A DNA stretch of 64,000 nt from Lutibacter sp. (GTDB lineage: Bacteria > Bacteroidota > Bacteroidia > Flavobacteriales > Flavobacteriaceae), in contig NZ_JAUYUD010000027.1 in the NCBI RefSeq assembly GCF_030692605.1, positions 1-64,000 on the forward strand, in the 5' to 3' direction. Shown here in pieces: positions 51,048-60,513 of this stretch (positions are counted from its first letter, which is position 1; each line of letters begins with the position of its first letter). The position numbers and the translations under genes are program-made. Below the pieces are notes generated by a model that worked only from the letters and a program-made list of their open reading frames with translations, was not told the DNA's origin and searched no databases.

Positions 51048-51908
51048 ATGACACAAGAAAAATTAATTAAAGTAACAAATGGCTTTATTATGTTATTTGT
51101 TTTAGCATTATTTGTAGCTGGGGGTATATTTGCAATAGTAACTTCTACTATTTTTTTATTTTTTATTTTACTATTTTTAACAATTCTAACAATGCCCGGA
51201 TTCTTTTTAGTAAACCCAAACACTTCAAAGGTGATTCTCCTTTTTGGTAAATACATTGGTACCGTTAAAGAAAATGGTTTTTTTTGGGCAAATCCATTTT
51301 ATACTAAAAAAAGCATTTCATTAAGAGCTAGTAATTTCGACAGTGAACGGGTTAAGGTAAATGATAAATTAGGAAACCCAATTATGATAAGCACTATTGC
51401 TGTGTGGAAAGTAAAAGACACTTATAAAGCAGCTTTTGATGTTGATAATTACGAGAATTTTGTTCGCGTTCAATCTGATGCTGCCGTAAGAAAATTAGCA
51501 AGTTTATATCCATATGATAATTTTGAGGATGATGGGCAAGCTGAAGAAATAACTTTAAGAGCTAGTGTAAATGAAGTAAGTGAAGCTTTAGAAAAAGAAC
51601 TTTCTGAGCGTTTAGATATGGCTGGTATTGAGGTTTTAGAAGCACGAATAGGTTATTTGGCTTATGCACAAGAAATTGCAAGCGCCATGTTAAAACGTCA
51701 ACAAGCTACCGCTATTATTGCTGCACGGCATAAAATTGTGGAAGGTGCTGTTAGCATGGTAGAAATGGCGTTGGATAAATTGAGTAAAAATAATGTAGTT
51801 GATTTAGATGAAGAACGAAAAGCTGCAATGGTAAGTAATTTAATGGTTGTATTATGTTCTGATAAAGATGCAACACCAATTGTGAATACAGGAACTTTAA
51901 ACCACTAG
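51048..51908 (+). CDS. SPFH/band-7 domain protein
   Basis: A 286-residue stomatin-like membrane protein. Two hydrophobic segments (about 8-30, 33-52) precede the SPFH domain: TSKVILLFGKYIGTVKENGFFWANPFYTKKSISLRASNFDSERVKVNDKLGNPI and AVWKVKDTYKAAFDVDNYENFVRVQSDAAVRKLASLYPYDN. AEEITLRASVNEVSEALEKELSERLDMAGIEVLEARIGYLAYAQEIASAMLKRQQA follows. It heads a cassette of small genes that ends with a ribbon-helix-helix protein. SPFH oligomers form membrane cages; the client is unknown. Confidence 0.92.
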   Translation: MTQEKLIKVTNGFIMLFVLALFVAGGIFAIVTSTIFLFFILLFLTILTMPGFFLVNPNTSKVILLFGKYIGTVKENGFFWANPFYTKKSISLRASNFDSERVKVNDKLGNPIMISTIAVWKVKDTYKAAFDVDNYENFVRVQSDAAVRKLASLYPYDNFEDDGQAEEITLRASVNEVSEALEKELSERLDMAGIEVLEARIGYLAYAQEIASAMLKRQQATAIIAARHKIVEGAVSMVEMALDKLSKNNVVDLDEERKAAMVSNLMVVLCSDKDATPIVNTGTLNH

Positions 51909-51911
51909 AAA

Positions 51912-51977
51912 ATGAGCTTATACATTTTGCATTTAGTAATAACGTTAATAGAATCATTGATATCAATACTTTTTTAA
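51912..51977 (+). CDS. possible 21-aa hydrophobic peptide
   Basis: Begins 3 bp after the SPFH stop: MSLYILHLVITLIESLISILF. A single hydrophobic helix with no charge, in the right strand and spacing for a coupled small membrane protein. Support is only position and composition. Confidence 0.35.
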   Translation: MSLYILHLVITLIESLISILF

Positions 51978-51986
51978 TACTCTAAA

Positions 51987-52154
51987 ATGAAAGAATATAA
52001 ATTCATCAATCAAAAATTCAGCTGGACAGATAGTCAAGAAAAATTTGAAAAAGAATTAAACACATTTGGTAGTCAAGGATGGCGTGTAGTAAACATTTAT
52101 GGAAGCCAGACTACTCAAGTAACTGCATTATTGGAAAGAGATAAAAACAGGTAA
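51987..52154 (+). CDS. DUF4177-like small protein
   Basis: A 55-residue protein. The core EKFEKELNTFGSQGWRVVNIYG with the pattern LN.FG.QGW is that of DUF4177 proteins, usually found with partners of unknown role. There is no signal peptide. It ends 1 bp before the next start, so it belongs to the SPFH cassette. Confidence 0.75.
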   Translation: MKEYKFINQKFSWTDSQEKFEKELNTFGSQGWRVVNIYGSQTTQVTALLERDKNR

Positions 52155-52155
52155 A

Positions 52156-52668
52156 ATGAAAGTATTTATTGAAGAGCAAAAAATGAATCAACCTTTAGTA
52201 ATTATAGGTTTATCCATTGGGTTTATTGTAGTTGTTGGCTCTCTATATAAAGAATTGGAGCAACTCAAAAGTGCTAACTCTGGAGAGCAAATTGGTGCAT
52301 TTAGTGGTATAATTGTTTTATCACTGGTGATTTTCTTGTTTGTTTTATTAAAATTAAAAACTAGAATTGACGAAAAAGGAATTTACTATAAATATTTTCC
52401 TTTTCATCTTAAATATCAATTTATAGCCTGGAACAATATTTCTAAAATTTCTATTAGAAATTATGATGCTATTTCAGAATTTGGAGGTTGGGGAATAAAA
52501 TTTAGTTTCAGAAAAAAAAGAGGAAAATCATTTACAACAAAAGGAGATGTTGGATTACAATTAGAGCTAAAAAACGGTAAAAAAATTTTAATTGGGACCC
52601 AAAAAAAGGAAGAAATTCAAAGAACAATTGATACTTATAAAGACAAAGTCGCAGTAAATGAATATTAA
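52156..52668 (+). CDS. membrane protein with a PH-like domain
   Basis: A 170-residue protein with two N-terminal membrane segments (about 13-31 and 48-66) and a C-terminal beta-rich domain (about 70-165): TRIDEKGIYYKYFPFHLKYQFIAWNNISKISIRNYDAISEFGGWGIKF and VGLQLELKNGKKILIGTQKKEEI. It resembles bacterial PH-like (bPH/DUF6141-like) domains. It starts 1 bp after the DUF4177 gene and overlaps the next gene by 11 bp. Confidence 0.78.
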   Translation: MKVFIEEQKMNQPLVIIGLSIGFIVVVGSLYKELEQLKSANSGEQIGAFSGIIVLSLVIFLFVLLKLKTRIDEKGIYYKYFPFHLKYQFIAWNNISKISIRNYDAISEFGGWGIKFSFRKKRGKSFTTKGDVGLQLELKNGKKILIGTQKKEEIQRTIDTYKDKVAVNEY

Positions 52669-53605
52669 ATTAACATTAATACTAACATTTATTTCAACTT
52701 TTGCTGTTGCGCAAGAGAAGTATTATTCTGAAACAGAATTAAGTATTCCCACTAATTCAGTTACTATAAACGGCACCCTTTTAACACCCAATTTTGTAAA
52801 AAAAAGTGTATTGTTAATTTTAATCCCTGGGTCGGGCCCAACAGATAGAAATGGAAACTCATCTTTAACAAAAAACAATTCGTTAAAGTTTTTAGCAGAA
52901 GGCTTGGCTGAAAATAATATTGCGACGTATCGTTTCGATAAAAGCGTGCTTTCTTACACAAAAGACAATAAAGAAAAAATAGATTATTTAACTTTTGATA
53001 TTTTTATTGAAGAGATCAAAACTGTAATTCAGCACTTTAAAATGGCTACTACGTATTCAAAAATAATTGTGGCTGGCCATAGTCAAGGAAGTTTAGTTGG
53101 AATGATTGCTAGTACAACTGATGTAGATGGTTTTATATCTATTGCTGGAGCTGGAAGAACAATTGATGAAATATTAGTAGAACAAATTTCAAAACAAGCT
53201 CCCTTTTTAAAAGATGAAACTGTTAGAATTATAACTGAACTTAAAAAAGGAAATACGGTTGATGAATTTAATCCAATGTTAATTTCCATTTTTAACAAAT
53301 CTGTTCAACCATTTTTAATATCTTGGATGAAATACAATCCACAAGAGGAACTAAAAAAATTAAGGATTCCTATTTTGATTATAAACGGAACAAACGATAT
53401 CCAAGTAAGTGTTACAGATGCTGAATTATTGCATGCAGCAAAATCAACTTCTCAACTTCAATTAATCGAAAATATGAATCATATTTTTAAGGAAATTAAG
53501 GGTGACTTAAATGAAAATATGCAGTCTTATTACAATCCGGATTTACCAATTATGGATGAATTAACTTCAACTATTTTAAAATTTATAAGTGAAATTAGAA
53601 TTTAA
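52658..53605 (+). CDS. secreted alpha/beta hydrolase
   Basis: A 315-residue protein with a signal peptide (NIKLTLILTFISTFAVAQ). LILIPGSGPTDRNGNSSL holds the oxyanion region, VAGHSQGSLVGMIA (about residues 144-157) the nucleophile serine, NGTNDIQVSVTDAELL the aspartate and MNHIFKEIKGD the histidine. It resembles EstA-type esterases with the GxSxG elbow. Its substrate is not known. It overlaps the PH-like gene by 11 bp and precedes the RHH gene by 2 bp. Confidence 0.9.
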   Translation: MNIKLTLILTFISTFAVAQEKYYSETELSIPTNSVTINGTLLTPNFVKKSVLLILIPGSGPTDRNGNSSLTKNNSLKFLAEGLAENNIATYRFDKSVLSYTKDNKEKIDYLTFDIFIEEIKTVIQHFKMATTYSKIIVAGHSQGSLVGMIASTTDVDGFISIAGAGRTIDEILVEQISKQAPFLKDETVRIITELKKGNTVDEFNPMLISIFNKSVQPFLISWMKYNPQEELKKLRIPILIINGTNDIQVSVTDAELLHAAKSTSQLQLIENMNHIFKEIKGDLNENMQSYYNPDLPIMDELTSTILKFISEIRI

Positions 53606-53607
53606 TT

Positions 53608-53775
53608 ATGAGTAAAAAAAAGGCATTTGCCCTACGCATCAATGAAGATATGCTTAAAACTATAGAAAAATGGGCTGCTGATGAATTTCGTTCCACTAAC
53701 GGTCAGTTAGAATGGATGTTAAACCAATACCTAAAAGATGCTAAAAGATTACCCAAAGATAAAACGCCTGAATAA
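53608..53775 (+). CDS. Arc-family ribbon-helix-helix protein
   Basis: A 55-residue DNA-binding protein: KKKAFALRINEDMLKTIEKWAADEFRSTNGQLEWMLNQYLKD. The strand AFALRIN and helix pattern are those of Arc/MetJ-type regulators. It closes the SPFH cassette and is followed by a strong terminator, so it may regulate it. Too short for automatic calling, but the family pattern is clear. Confidence 0.8.
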   Translation: MSKKKAFALRINEDMLKTIEKWAADEFRSTNGQLEWMLNQYLKDAKRLPKDKTPE

Positions 53776-53786
53776 TAGTGTGATAA

Positions 53787-53820
53787 CAAAAAACTCCAAA
53801 TGAAAATTTGGAGTTTTTTG
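53787..53820. terminator. bidirectional terminator between the RHH gene and the S46 peptidase
   Basis: Perfect 15-bp stem (53787-53801 with 53806-53820) with a GAAA tetraloop, A and T runs on both sides. Confidence 0.9.
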
Positions 53821-53842
53821 TTAAAAGATTGTGAACTCTAAT

Positions 53843-56023
53843 TTATTTCTTTTTTGGATGAACCAAAGTCATTTCATCAATTAAGTTTTTAGCACCCGCA
53901 TATTTATCAATAATAAATAAAACGTATCTAATATCAACTGAAATACTTCTAACTATATCAGCATCAAAATGCAAATCACTCATAGTTCCTTCCCAAGTAG
54001 TATCAAAAGCTAAACCAGTTAAATTTCCATGTGCATCTATAACAGGACTTCCAGAATTACCACCAGTCATGTGGTTGGTAGATAAATAATTCACAGGCAT
54101 TTTTCCGTTTTCGCCGTATGGTCCGTAGTCTTTTGCATGGTATAAATCTTGTAATTTTTGAGGAACATCAAACTCATAATCACCAGGAATATATTTTTCC
54201 ATCACACCATTTAAATATGTTTTTTCAACATATGTAATTCCATCTTTTGGACTGTAACCTTGCACCAAACCATAATTTACTCTTAATGTACTGTTAGCAT
54301 CAGGATAAAATCGTTTACTTGGAAAGACTTCCATCAAGGCTTTCATATATTCTTTTTGTACCGCTTCAATTTGAAGATTTAACTCCTGAAACTTTGGCTC
54401 AATATTATTGTAAAAAGAAGCATGTAACTCTTTTCCAAAAACATATCCTTTATCTTTATTTATTTTTTTAATAACTTCTTCAGGCGTTCCTGACAATAAT
54501 TCACTAGCTCCTTGGAAAGTAGTAAGTTTTGAATTTGAATAAATGTCATTTGTTAAGGTTGCAAAATTTACCCCAATAATGTTTTTAGGCAAATAAGCTT
54601 TTGGCGATTTATCTGCATATAATTTTACTAATTTTTCAAAAACAGGCTTATCAACCACTGCACTATAATCTTTATAAGTTCCTTCAAAACGACTTATGGT
54701 TGATTTTCTAGCATTTTCAAATGCGCTTGCACCACCTTTTATAAAGGCTTGTTCCAATTGATAAACTCTAAAAGTGATACCTAATAATTCAACATTTCGC
54801 ATAGCTACTTCAGACCAATAGTCACGAGCCAATGAAACGTTTTCAATTTCTTTGTAAAGTCTTTCAAAATCTGATAACAAGGTTTTATAACCTACTAAAT
54901 CTTTCTCATTAACAATTTTTGTAAAATCTTTTTCAGCATCTCTTTTTAAAGAAACTGCTTTTGTTTGATGAATTCCTTGATTTTCACCAATCCACTTTTT
55001 CCAATAATTTGCTATTGAAGCATATTTTGAAGCATATTTAATTTTTATATCGGCATCTTTACGCATATAAGAATCAACTATTTTAAGTGCGTTTTCTCTA
55101 ATTTCAATTTTCGCAGGATTCAATACATTTACTATTTGTTCAACTCCAACAGCAGGTAAATATTCATTTGTTCTCCCTGGAAAACCAAAAACTAAAGAAA
55201 AATCATCCTTTTCAACTCCATCTAATGAAATTGGGAAATAATGATCTGGTTTGTACGGCACATTATCTTTTGAATAATCTGCAGGCTTATTAGCTGCATT
55301 GGCATAAATTCTAAATATAGAAAAATCACCAGTATGGCGTGGCCACATCCAGTTATCCGTATCAGCTCCAAATTTTCCAATTGCCGTGGGTGGTGCACCA
55401 ACCAAACGAACATCCGTAAATGTTTCTGTAACAAATAACATGTATTGATTTCCTTTAAAAAAAGATCTTACAAATGAGTTTTGCCATTCTTCCTTTTGAG
55501 CAGCTTTCGCAACTTTTAAAATATTTTGATTGATCAATTTCATTTTATCAGCCTCACTCATTTCCAGAGTAACTCCTACAAAAATATCAACAGTTACATC
55601 GTCAATTCTTTTAATAAAAGTGGCACTTAAACCTTCATTGGGTAATTCTTCGCTGTAATTTTTCGCCCAAAAACCATTTTTTAAATAATCATTTTCAACA
55701 GATGAATGTGCCTGAATTTCACCAAAACCACAGTGGTGGTTGGTTAATAACAAGCCGTTTGGAGAAATCATTTCTGAAGTACAACCTCCTCCAAAATGAG
55801 CAATTGCATCTTTTAAACTTGAATTGTTTACATCATAAATATCTTTTACAGACATTTTCATTCCTAGCTGCATCATCTCATTTTCATTCATTCCTTCTAA
55901 TAATGAAGGAACCCACATACCGCCTTGAATTGATTTTGTATCGACTTTAGTTGATACTTGTGCTTGCATTTGAAGCGTTAAAAACGCTATGGCTATTATT
56001 ATATAAAATTTTATTATTTTCAT
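53843..56023 (-). CDS. S46 dipeptidyl-peptidase, copy with an altered S1 residue
   Basis: A 726-residue periplasmic serine exopeptidase (signal KIIKFYIIIAIAFLTLQMQAQ) that removes dipeptides. TNHHCGFG has the catalytic histidine (about 96-97), DTDNWMWPRHTGDF the aspartate region, and GGNSGSPVIDAHGNLTGLAFD the serine. The residue after FD, which is Gly in DPP7 and Arg in DPP11, is Thr (FDTTWEGT). It should not prefer acidic P1 residues like DPP11. It is the downstream gene of a tandem pair (26-bp gap). Length is typical. Confidence 0.93.
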   Translation of the reverse strand: MKIIKFYIIIAIAFLTLQMQAQVSTKVDTKSIQGGMWVPSLLEGMNENEMMQLGMKMSVKDIYDVNNSSLKDAIAHFGGGCTSEMISPNGLLLTNHHCGFGEIQAHSSVENDYLKNGFWAKNYSEELPNEGLSATFIKRIDDVTVDIFVGVTLEMSEADKMKLINQNILKVAKAAQKEEWQNSFVRSFFKGNQYMLFVTETFTDVRLVGAPPTAIGKFGADTDNWMWPRHTGDFSIFRIYANAANKPADYSKDNVPYKPDHYFPISLDGVEKDDFSLVFGFPGRTNEYLPAVGVEQIVNVLNPAKIEIRENALKIVDSYMRKDADIKIKYASKYASIANYWKKWIGENQGIHQTKAVSLKRDAEKDFTKIVNEKDLVGYKTLLSDFERLYKEIENVSLARDYWSEVAMRNVELLGITFRVYQLEQAFIKGGASAFENARKSTISRFEGTYKDYSAVVDKPVFEKLVKLYADKSPKAYLPKNIIGVNFATLTNDIYSNSKLTTFQGASELLSGTPEEVIKKINKDKGYVFGKELHASFYNNIEPKFQELNLQIEAVQKEYMKALMEVFPSKRFYPDANSTLRVNYGLVQGYSPKDGITYVEKTYLNGVMEKYIPGDYEFDVPQKLQDLYHAKDYGPYGENGKMPVNYLSTNHMTGGNSGSPVIDAHGNLTGLAFDTTWEGTMSDLHFDADIVRSISVDIRYVLFIIDKYAGAKNLIDEMTLVHPKKK

Positions 56024-56049
56024 TGGTTTAAAATATATTTAGATTCGGA

Positions 56050-58254
56050 TTATTTTTTTGGGTGAACTAGTTTCATTTCATTAATTAAATTGGTTGCTCC
56101 TGCATATTTATCAACAATAAATAAAACATATCGGATGTCTACCATAATATTTCTACAAATATCAGGGTCGTAATTCATATCACTCATCGTTCCTTCCCAC
56201 ACTCTATCAAAATTTAATCCTATTAAATTTCCATGAGCATCAATTGCTGGACTGCCAGAATTACCACCTGTGGTATGGTTTGTACCAATAAAATTAACAG
56301 GCATTTTACCATTTTCTGCATATGGCCCAAAATCTTTAGCATTATATAAATCAATTAATTTTTGAGGAATACTAAACTCATAATCCCCTGGAATATATTT
56401 CTCCAATACACCATCTAAGTATGTTGTTGAATTGTAATATATACCATCTGCAGGCTCATACCCTTTTACTTGCCCGTAAGTAACTCTCAAAGTGCTATTT
56501 GCATCTGGAAAAAATCTTTTGGTTGGAAATACTTCCATTAATCCCTTCATATATTTTTTCTGAATGGCCTCTATTTCCAAATTTAGCAATTGAAATTTAG
56601 GTTCAACGGTAGTATAAAACATAGTGTGCAATTCCTTTCCAAAGGCATATCCTTTATCTGCATTTATTTTTTTAATTACTTCCTCTGGCGAACCTGTTAG
56701 TAATTCCTGAACACCTTTTAATGACGTTAATTTAGATTTTGTGTAAATGTCATTTGTAATAGTAGAAAAATTCGATTTCAACATAGTTGCCGGCAAATAT
56801 TCTTTTGGAGATTTTTGAGCGTAAATAGTAACCAATTTTTCAAAAACAGGTTTATCAACTGTTGGACTATAGTCTCCATACATAGCTTCAAATCTCGATA
56901 AGGTTGCTACTTTAGATTTTTCGAATGCTGCTGCTCCGCTCTTCTCAAATACTTGTTCAAGCTGATAAAGTCTAAATGAAAAACCTAATAATTCAACATT
57001 TCTTAGGGCAACTTCCGACCAATAATCACGTGCTAAGGAAACATTTTCAATGTCTTTGTAAAGTTGTTCAAAATCAGACAACAATGTTTTATAACCTGCT
57101 AAATCCTTTTCCTCAACAATTTTTAAAAATTCTTTCTCCAATGCTCTTTTTTGTTCCACAGCTTTGGACTTTTTAATACCTTGATTTTCTCCAATCCATT
57201 TTTTCCAATAATTTGCTGTAGATGCGTATTTAGAAGCATATTTAATTTTAATTTCTTTATTAGTTCTCATGAAAGAATCTGCAATACCAAGTGCATTAGC
57301 TCTTAGTTCAATTTTTGCTGGATTCAATAAATCTACAATTTGAGCAACACCAACAGCAGGTAAATATTCGTTTGTTCTTCCTGGGAAACCAAAAACTAAT
57401 GTAAAATCACCTTCCGAAACACCATCTAAAGAAATAGGTAAAAAATGATTTGGTTTATAAGGAATATTCTCCTTAGAATAAGCTGCTGGTTTATTATTTA
57501 TATCGGCATAAATTCTAAACATCGAAAAATCCCCAGTATGTCTTGGCCACATCCAGTTATCTGTATCAGACCCAAATTTACCAATTGACGACGGTGGCGC
57601 ACCAACCAACCTAAGATCATTAAATGTTTCCGTAATAAATAATATGTATTGGTTTCCTTTATAAAATTCTTTCACATTTGCATCTTGCCAAGCTTCTTTT
57701 TGCGCCAGTTTTACAGCGTTCTCCATATTTTTATTTATGATGCTCATTTTAGCAGTTTCAGTCATTTCATCAGAAACTCCAGCAAGAATTAACGAAGTAA
57801 CATCTTCAATTCTTTTAATAAATGTAACATTCATTGAAGGATTAGGAAGTTCTTCGGCATAATTCATTGCCCAGAATCCATTTTCTAAATAATCGTGTTC
57901 TACTGAAGAATGTGATTGAATTGCTCCATAACCACAATGGTGGTTTGTTAATAATAAACCGTTTGGCGAAATAATTTCTGAAGTACAACCGCCATTAAAA
58001 TGAACAATAGCATCCTTTAAACTAGAATTGTTTACATCATAAATATCTTTAGCAGTCATTTTACTGCCTAAAGCAAACATTTCTTGTTCATTTATACCTT
58101 CTAATAAAGATGGTATCCACATACCTCCTTGAATTGCTCTTGTATCAATTTGAGGACTGGTAATTTCTTGTGAAATTTGTATTGTAGCCTCTTGAGCAGT
58201 TTTACAAGAAACTATTAAGAGAGCAATTATTAAATAAAGTTTTATAATTCGCAT
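56050..58254 (-). CDS. S46 dipeptidyl-peptidase 11 (acidic P1), lipoprotein
   Basis: A 734-residue S46 peptidase with TNHHCGYG and GGNSGSPAIDAHGNLIGLNFDRVWEGTMSD. The Arg after FD matches the residue that sets Asp/Glu preference in DPP11. The N-terminus is a lipoprotein signal: MRIIKLYLIIALLIVSC, so the protein is membrane-anchored, unlike its neighbour. The ATG at 58254 is chosen: a 35-residue upstream extension is unrelated. A TACATTTG box is about 20 bp upstream, which makes this gene first in the pair. Confidence 0.93.
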   Translation of the reverse strand: MRIIKLYLIIALLIVSCKTAQEATIQISQEITSPQIDTRAIQGGMWIPSLLEGINEQEMFALGSKMTAKDIYDVNNSSLKDAIVHFNGGCTSEIISPNGLLLTNHHCGYGAIQSHSSVEHDYLENGFWAMNYAEELPNPSMNVTFIKRIEDVTSLILAGVSDEMTETAKMSIINKNMENAVKLAQKEAWQDANVKEFYKGNQYILFITETFNDLRLVGAPPSSIGKFGSDTDNWMWPRHTGDFSMFRIYADINNKPAAYSKENIPYKPNHFLPISLDGVSEGDFTLVFGFPGRTNEYLPAVGVAQIVDLLNPAKIELRANALGIADSFMRTNKEIKIKYASKYASTANYWKKWIGENQGIKKSKAVEQKRALEKEFLKIVEEKDLAGYKTLLSDFEQLYKDIENVSLARDYWSEVALRNVELLGFSFRLYQLEQVFEKSGAAAFEKSKVATLSRFEAMYGDYSPTVDKPVFEKLVTIYAQKSPKEYLPATMLKSNFSTITNDIYTKSKLTSLKGVQELLTGSPEEVIKKINADKGYAFGKELHTMFYTTVEPKFQLLNLEIEAIQKKYMKGLMEVFPTKRFFPDANSTLRVTYGQVKGYEPADGIYYNSTTYLDGVLEKYIPGDYEFSIPQKLIDLYNAKDFGPYAENGKMPVNFIGTNHTTGGNSGSPAIDAHGNLIGLNFDRVWEGTMSDMNYDPDICRNIMVDIRYVLFIVDKYAGATNLINEMKLVHPKK

Positions 58255-58273
58255 TTTTTTAAATTTTATCGTG

Positions 58274-58281
58274 CAAATGTA
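58274..58281 (-). promoter_or_regulatory. TAnnTTTG -7 box for the S46 pair
   Basis: TACATTTG on the minus strand, 19 bp upstream of the DPP11 start; leader about 12 nt. Confidence 0.5.
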
Positions 58282-58351
58282 TGCAACCCAAAATTCTTTT
58301 TTTATGAATAAAGTCATAAAAACGTTATTTTTACCCAAATTCAAAAAAATT

Positions 58352-59653
58352 ATGGACACATCACCATTAATTACACAAGACAGTATTGCATTTGGTATTT
58401 TAATGTTTACACTGGGCTTTGTTTTTTATACTTCAACTAGTAAAATTTCTGCTTGGGAAAAATTTTATAAAGTTATTCCTGCTTTATTAATGGCGTACTT
58501 ATTACCCGCAATTTTTACTTCAGCAAAAATAATAGCGCCAGAATGGGAAACACAAAATGAAGCAGGTGAAATAATTAAACATGAATCTAGCTTGTACTAC
58601 ATTTCCAGTAGATTTTTATTACCCGCAGCTTTAGTTTTAATGACATTAAGTATAGATTTAAAAGGAATTTTTAACTTGGGACCTAAAGCATTAATAATGT
58701 TTTTAACAGGGACTTTAGGTATTATTATTGGCGGACCAATTGCTATTTTAATTATTTCAGCATTTTCGCCAGAAACAGTTGGTGGTGTTGGGCCTGATGC
58801 CGTTTGGAGAGGTTTAGCTACTTTGGCTGGTAGTTGGATTGGTGGAGGAGCAAACCAAGCCGCAATGTTAGAAATTTACGAATACAATCCTAAAAATTAT
58901 GGAGGAATGGTTTTGGTTGATATAGTTGTTGCAAATATTTTAATGGCAGCCATTTTAATGGGAATTGGTAAATCGGAAAAAATTGATAAATGGTTAAACG
59001 CAGATAATTCGGCAATTGAAGAATTAAAAGAAAAAGTATCTACGTATGCCTCCAAAATTACCATTAACCCAACATTATCCGATTTAATAATTATTTTGTC
59101 AATTGCATTTACTGTAGTTAGTATTTCTCATTTTGGTGCAGATATAATATCATCCTTTTTATTGACAAATTTTGAATCGGTTAGCGATAAATCTTCGGCA
59201 TTGTCTTCATTTGGATCTCAGTTTTTTTGGATGATTAGTATTGCAACAATTGTTGGAATTATGCTTTCATTCACAAAACTAAAAAAATATGAAGGTGCTG
59301 GAGCAAGTAAAATTGGAAGTGTATTTATTTACATTTTAGTTGCCACTATTGGTATGAAAATGGATTTGAGTAAAATATTAGATAATCCAGGTTTAATTCT
59401 TATAGGTTTAGTTTGGATTTCTACTCATATTATTTTGCTTGTTATTGTTGCTAAAATAATTAAAGCACCTTTCTTTTTCTTGGCTGTTGGTAGTCAAGCA
59501 AATGTTGGTGGTGTAGCTTCTGCTCCTATTGTAGCTTCTGCATTTCATCCATCATTAGCATCAGTCGGTGTTTTACTTGCTGTTTTTGGTTACGTAATTG
59601 GAACTTATGGGGCAATGTTAACCGCAGAATTAATGCGAATTGTATCGCCCTAA
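58352..59653 (+). CDS. DUF819 family membrane protein
   Basis: A 433-residue protein with about ten membrane segments. Visible blocks: DSIAFGILMFTLGFVFYTS, TLGIIIGGPIAILIISAF, GSWIGGGANQAAMLEIYE (repeat motif), and the C-terminal GSQANVGGVASAPIVASAFHPSLASVGVLLAVFGYVIGTYGAM. DUF819 (YjcL-like) is a putative carboxylate or amino-acid carrier; the substrate is unproved. The ATG of MDTSPLITQ is the natural start. It is divergent from the S46 pair. Confidence 0.9.
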   Translation: MDTSPLITQDSIAFGILMFTLGFVFYTSTSKISAWEKFYKVIPALLMAYLLPAIFTSAKIIAPEWETQNEAGEIIKHESSLYYISSRFLLPAALVLMTLSIDLKGIFNLGPKALIMFLTGTLGIIIGGPIAILIISAFSPETVGGVGPDAVWRGLATLAGSWIGGGANQAAMLEIYEYNPKNYGGMVLVDIVVANILMAAILMGIGKSEKIDKWLNADNSAIEELKEKVSTYASKITINPTLSDLIIILSIAFTVVSISHFGADIISSFLLTNFESVSDKSSALSSFGSQFFWMISIATIVGIMLSFTKLKKYEGAGASKIGSVFIYILVATIGMKMDLSKILDNPGLILIGLVWISTHIILLVIVAKIIKAPFFFLAVGSQANVGGVASAPIVASAFHPSLASVGVLLAVFGYVIGTYGAMLTAELMRIVSP

Positions 59654-59706
59654 ACGTTATGTTTATTTGAATAAATATTCGATATTAGCTGACTTAAACT
59701 TTTAAA

Positions 59707-60402
59707 ATGAAAAAATTAATTAGCCTTTTAACTTTCGTTGTATTCATTATATCTTGCCAGTCAGATTCTATAGGAAATATGATTGTTACTGGAAAAATTG
59801 AAGGTCTAAAAAAAGGAACTTTATACTTACAAAAACAACAAGATACTGTTGTTATTTCAGTTGATTCTATGCAGATGGATGGATCTGAATCATTTAAACT
59901 TTCTGATCAGCTTGAAAATCCTGAAATGTATTATTTAACATTAAATAATAATGAAGTTGAACAAATTTTATTTTTTGGTGAAGCTGGAGAAATTACAATA
60001 ACTTCAAAATTATCTAAATTTGCAACCGCTGCTAAAATAACTGGTTCTAAAAATCAACTTCTTTTTGAAGAACATAAAGCAATGATTCAAAAATTTAATG
60101 GGAAACAATTAGATTTATTTAAAGAAAAATTTGATGCCCAAAAAAGTAATAATACTGAATTGGCACTTCAACTTGCAGAACAAGAAACAAACCTCATTAA
60201 AAAAAAATATCTATACTCAACTAATTTTGCAGTAAATAATGCGGATTATGAAGTAGCAGCTTTTGTAGCTTTATCTGAATTATACAATGCAAATGTGAAA
60301 TTATTAGATACCATTAATAATTCTTTATCTGCTAAAGTTAAAAAATCTAAATATGGTGTTGAATTGAACAAGTTTATAAAAACAATTAAAGCATCTGAAT
60401 AA
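59707..60402 (+). CDS. DUF4369 lipoprotein
   Basis: A 231-residue lipoprotein (signal KKLISLLTFVVFIISC). The DUF4369 domain spans about 25-130: MIVTGKIEGLKKGTLYLQKQQDTVVISVDSMQMDG and LENPEMYYLTLNNNEVEQILFFGEAGEITITSKL. DUF4369 usually precedes a thioredoxin-like domain in Bacteroidota; here it is followed only by helices, so no redox domain is present. The likely position is an envelope membrane. Function unknown. Confidence 0.88.
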   Translation: MKKLISLLTFVVFIISCQSDSIGNMIVTGKIEGLKKGTLYLQKQQDTVVISVDSMQMDGSESFKLSDQLENPEMYYLTLNNNEVEQILFFGEAGEITITSKLSKFATAAKITGSKNQLLFEEHKAMIQKFNGKQLDLFKEKFDAQKSNNTELALQLAEQETNLIKKKYLYSTNFAVNNADYEVAAFVALSELYNANVKLLDTINNSLSAKVKKSKYGVELNKFIKTIKASE

Positions 60403-60513
60403 CTAATTATTTTATAAATATAAAATAAATGACCTTAGTTGCATTTTTATTTTGACAGCTTTGTAACTTTCTCGAAATACTAAAGACTAATAACTCGATC
60501 TTTAACTAGAACT

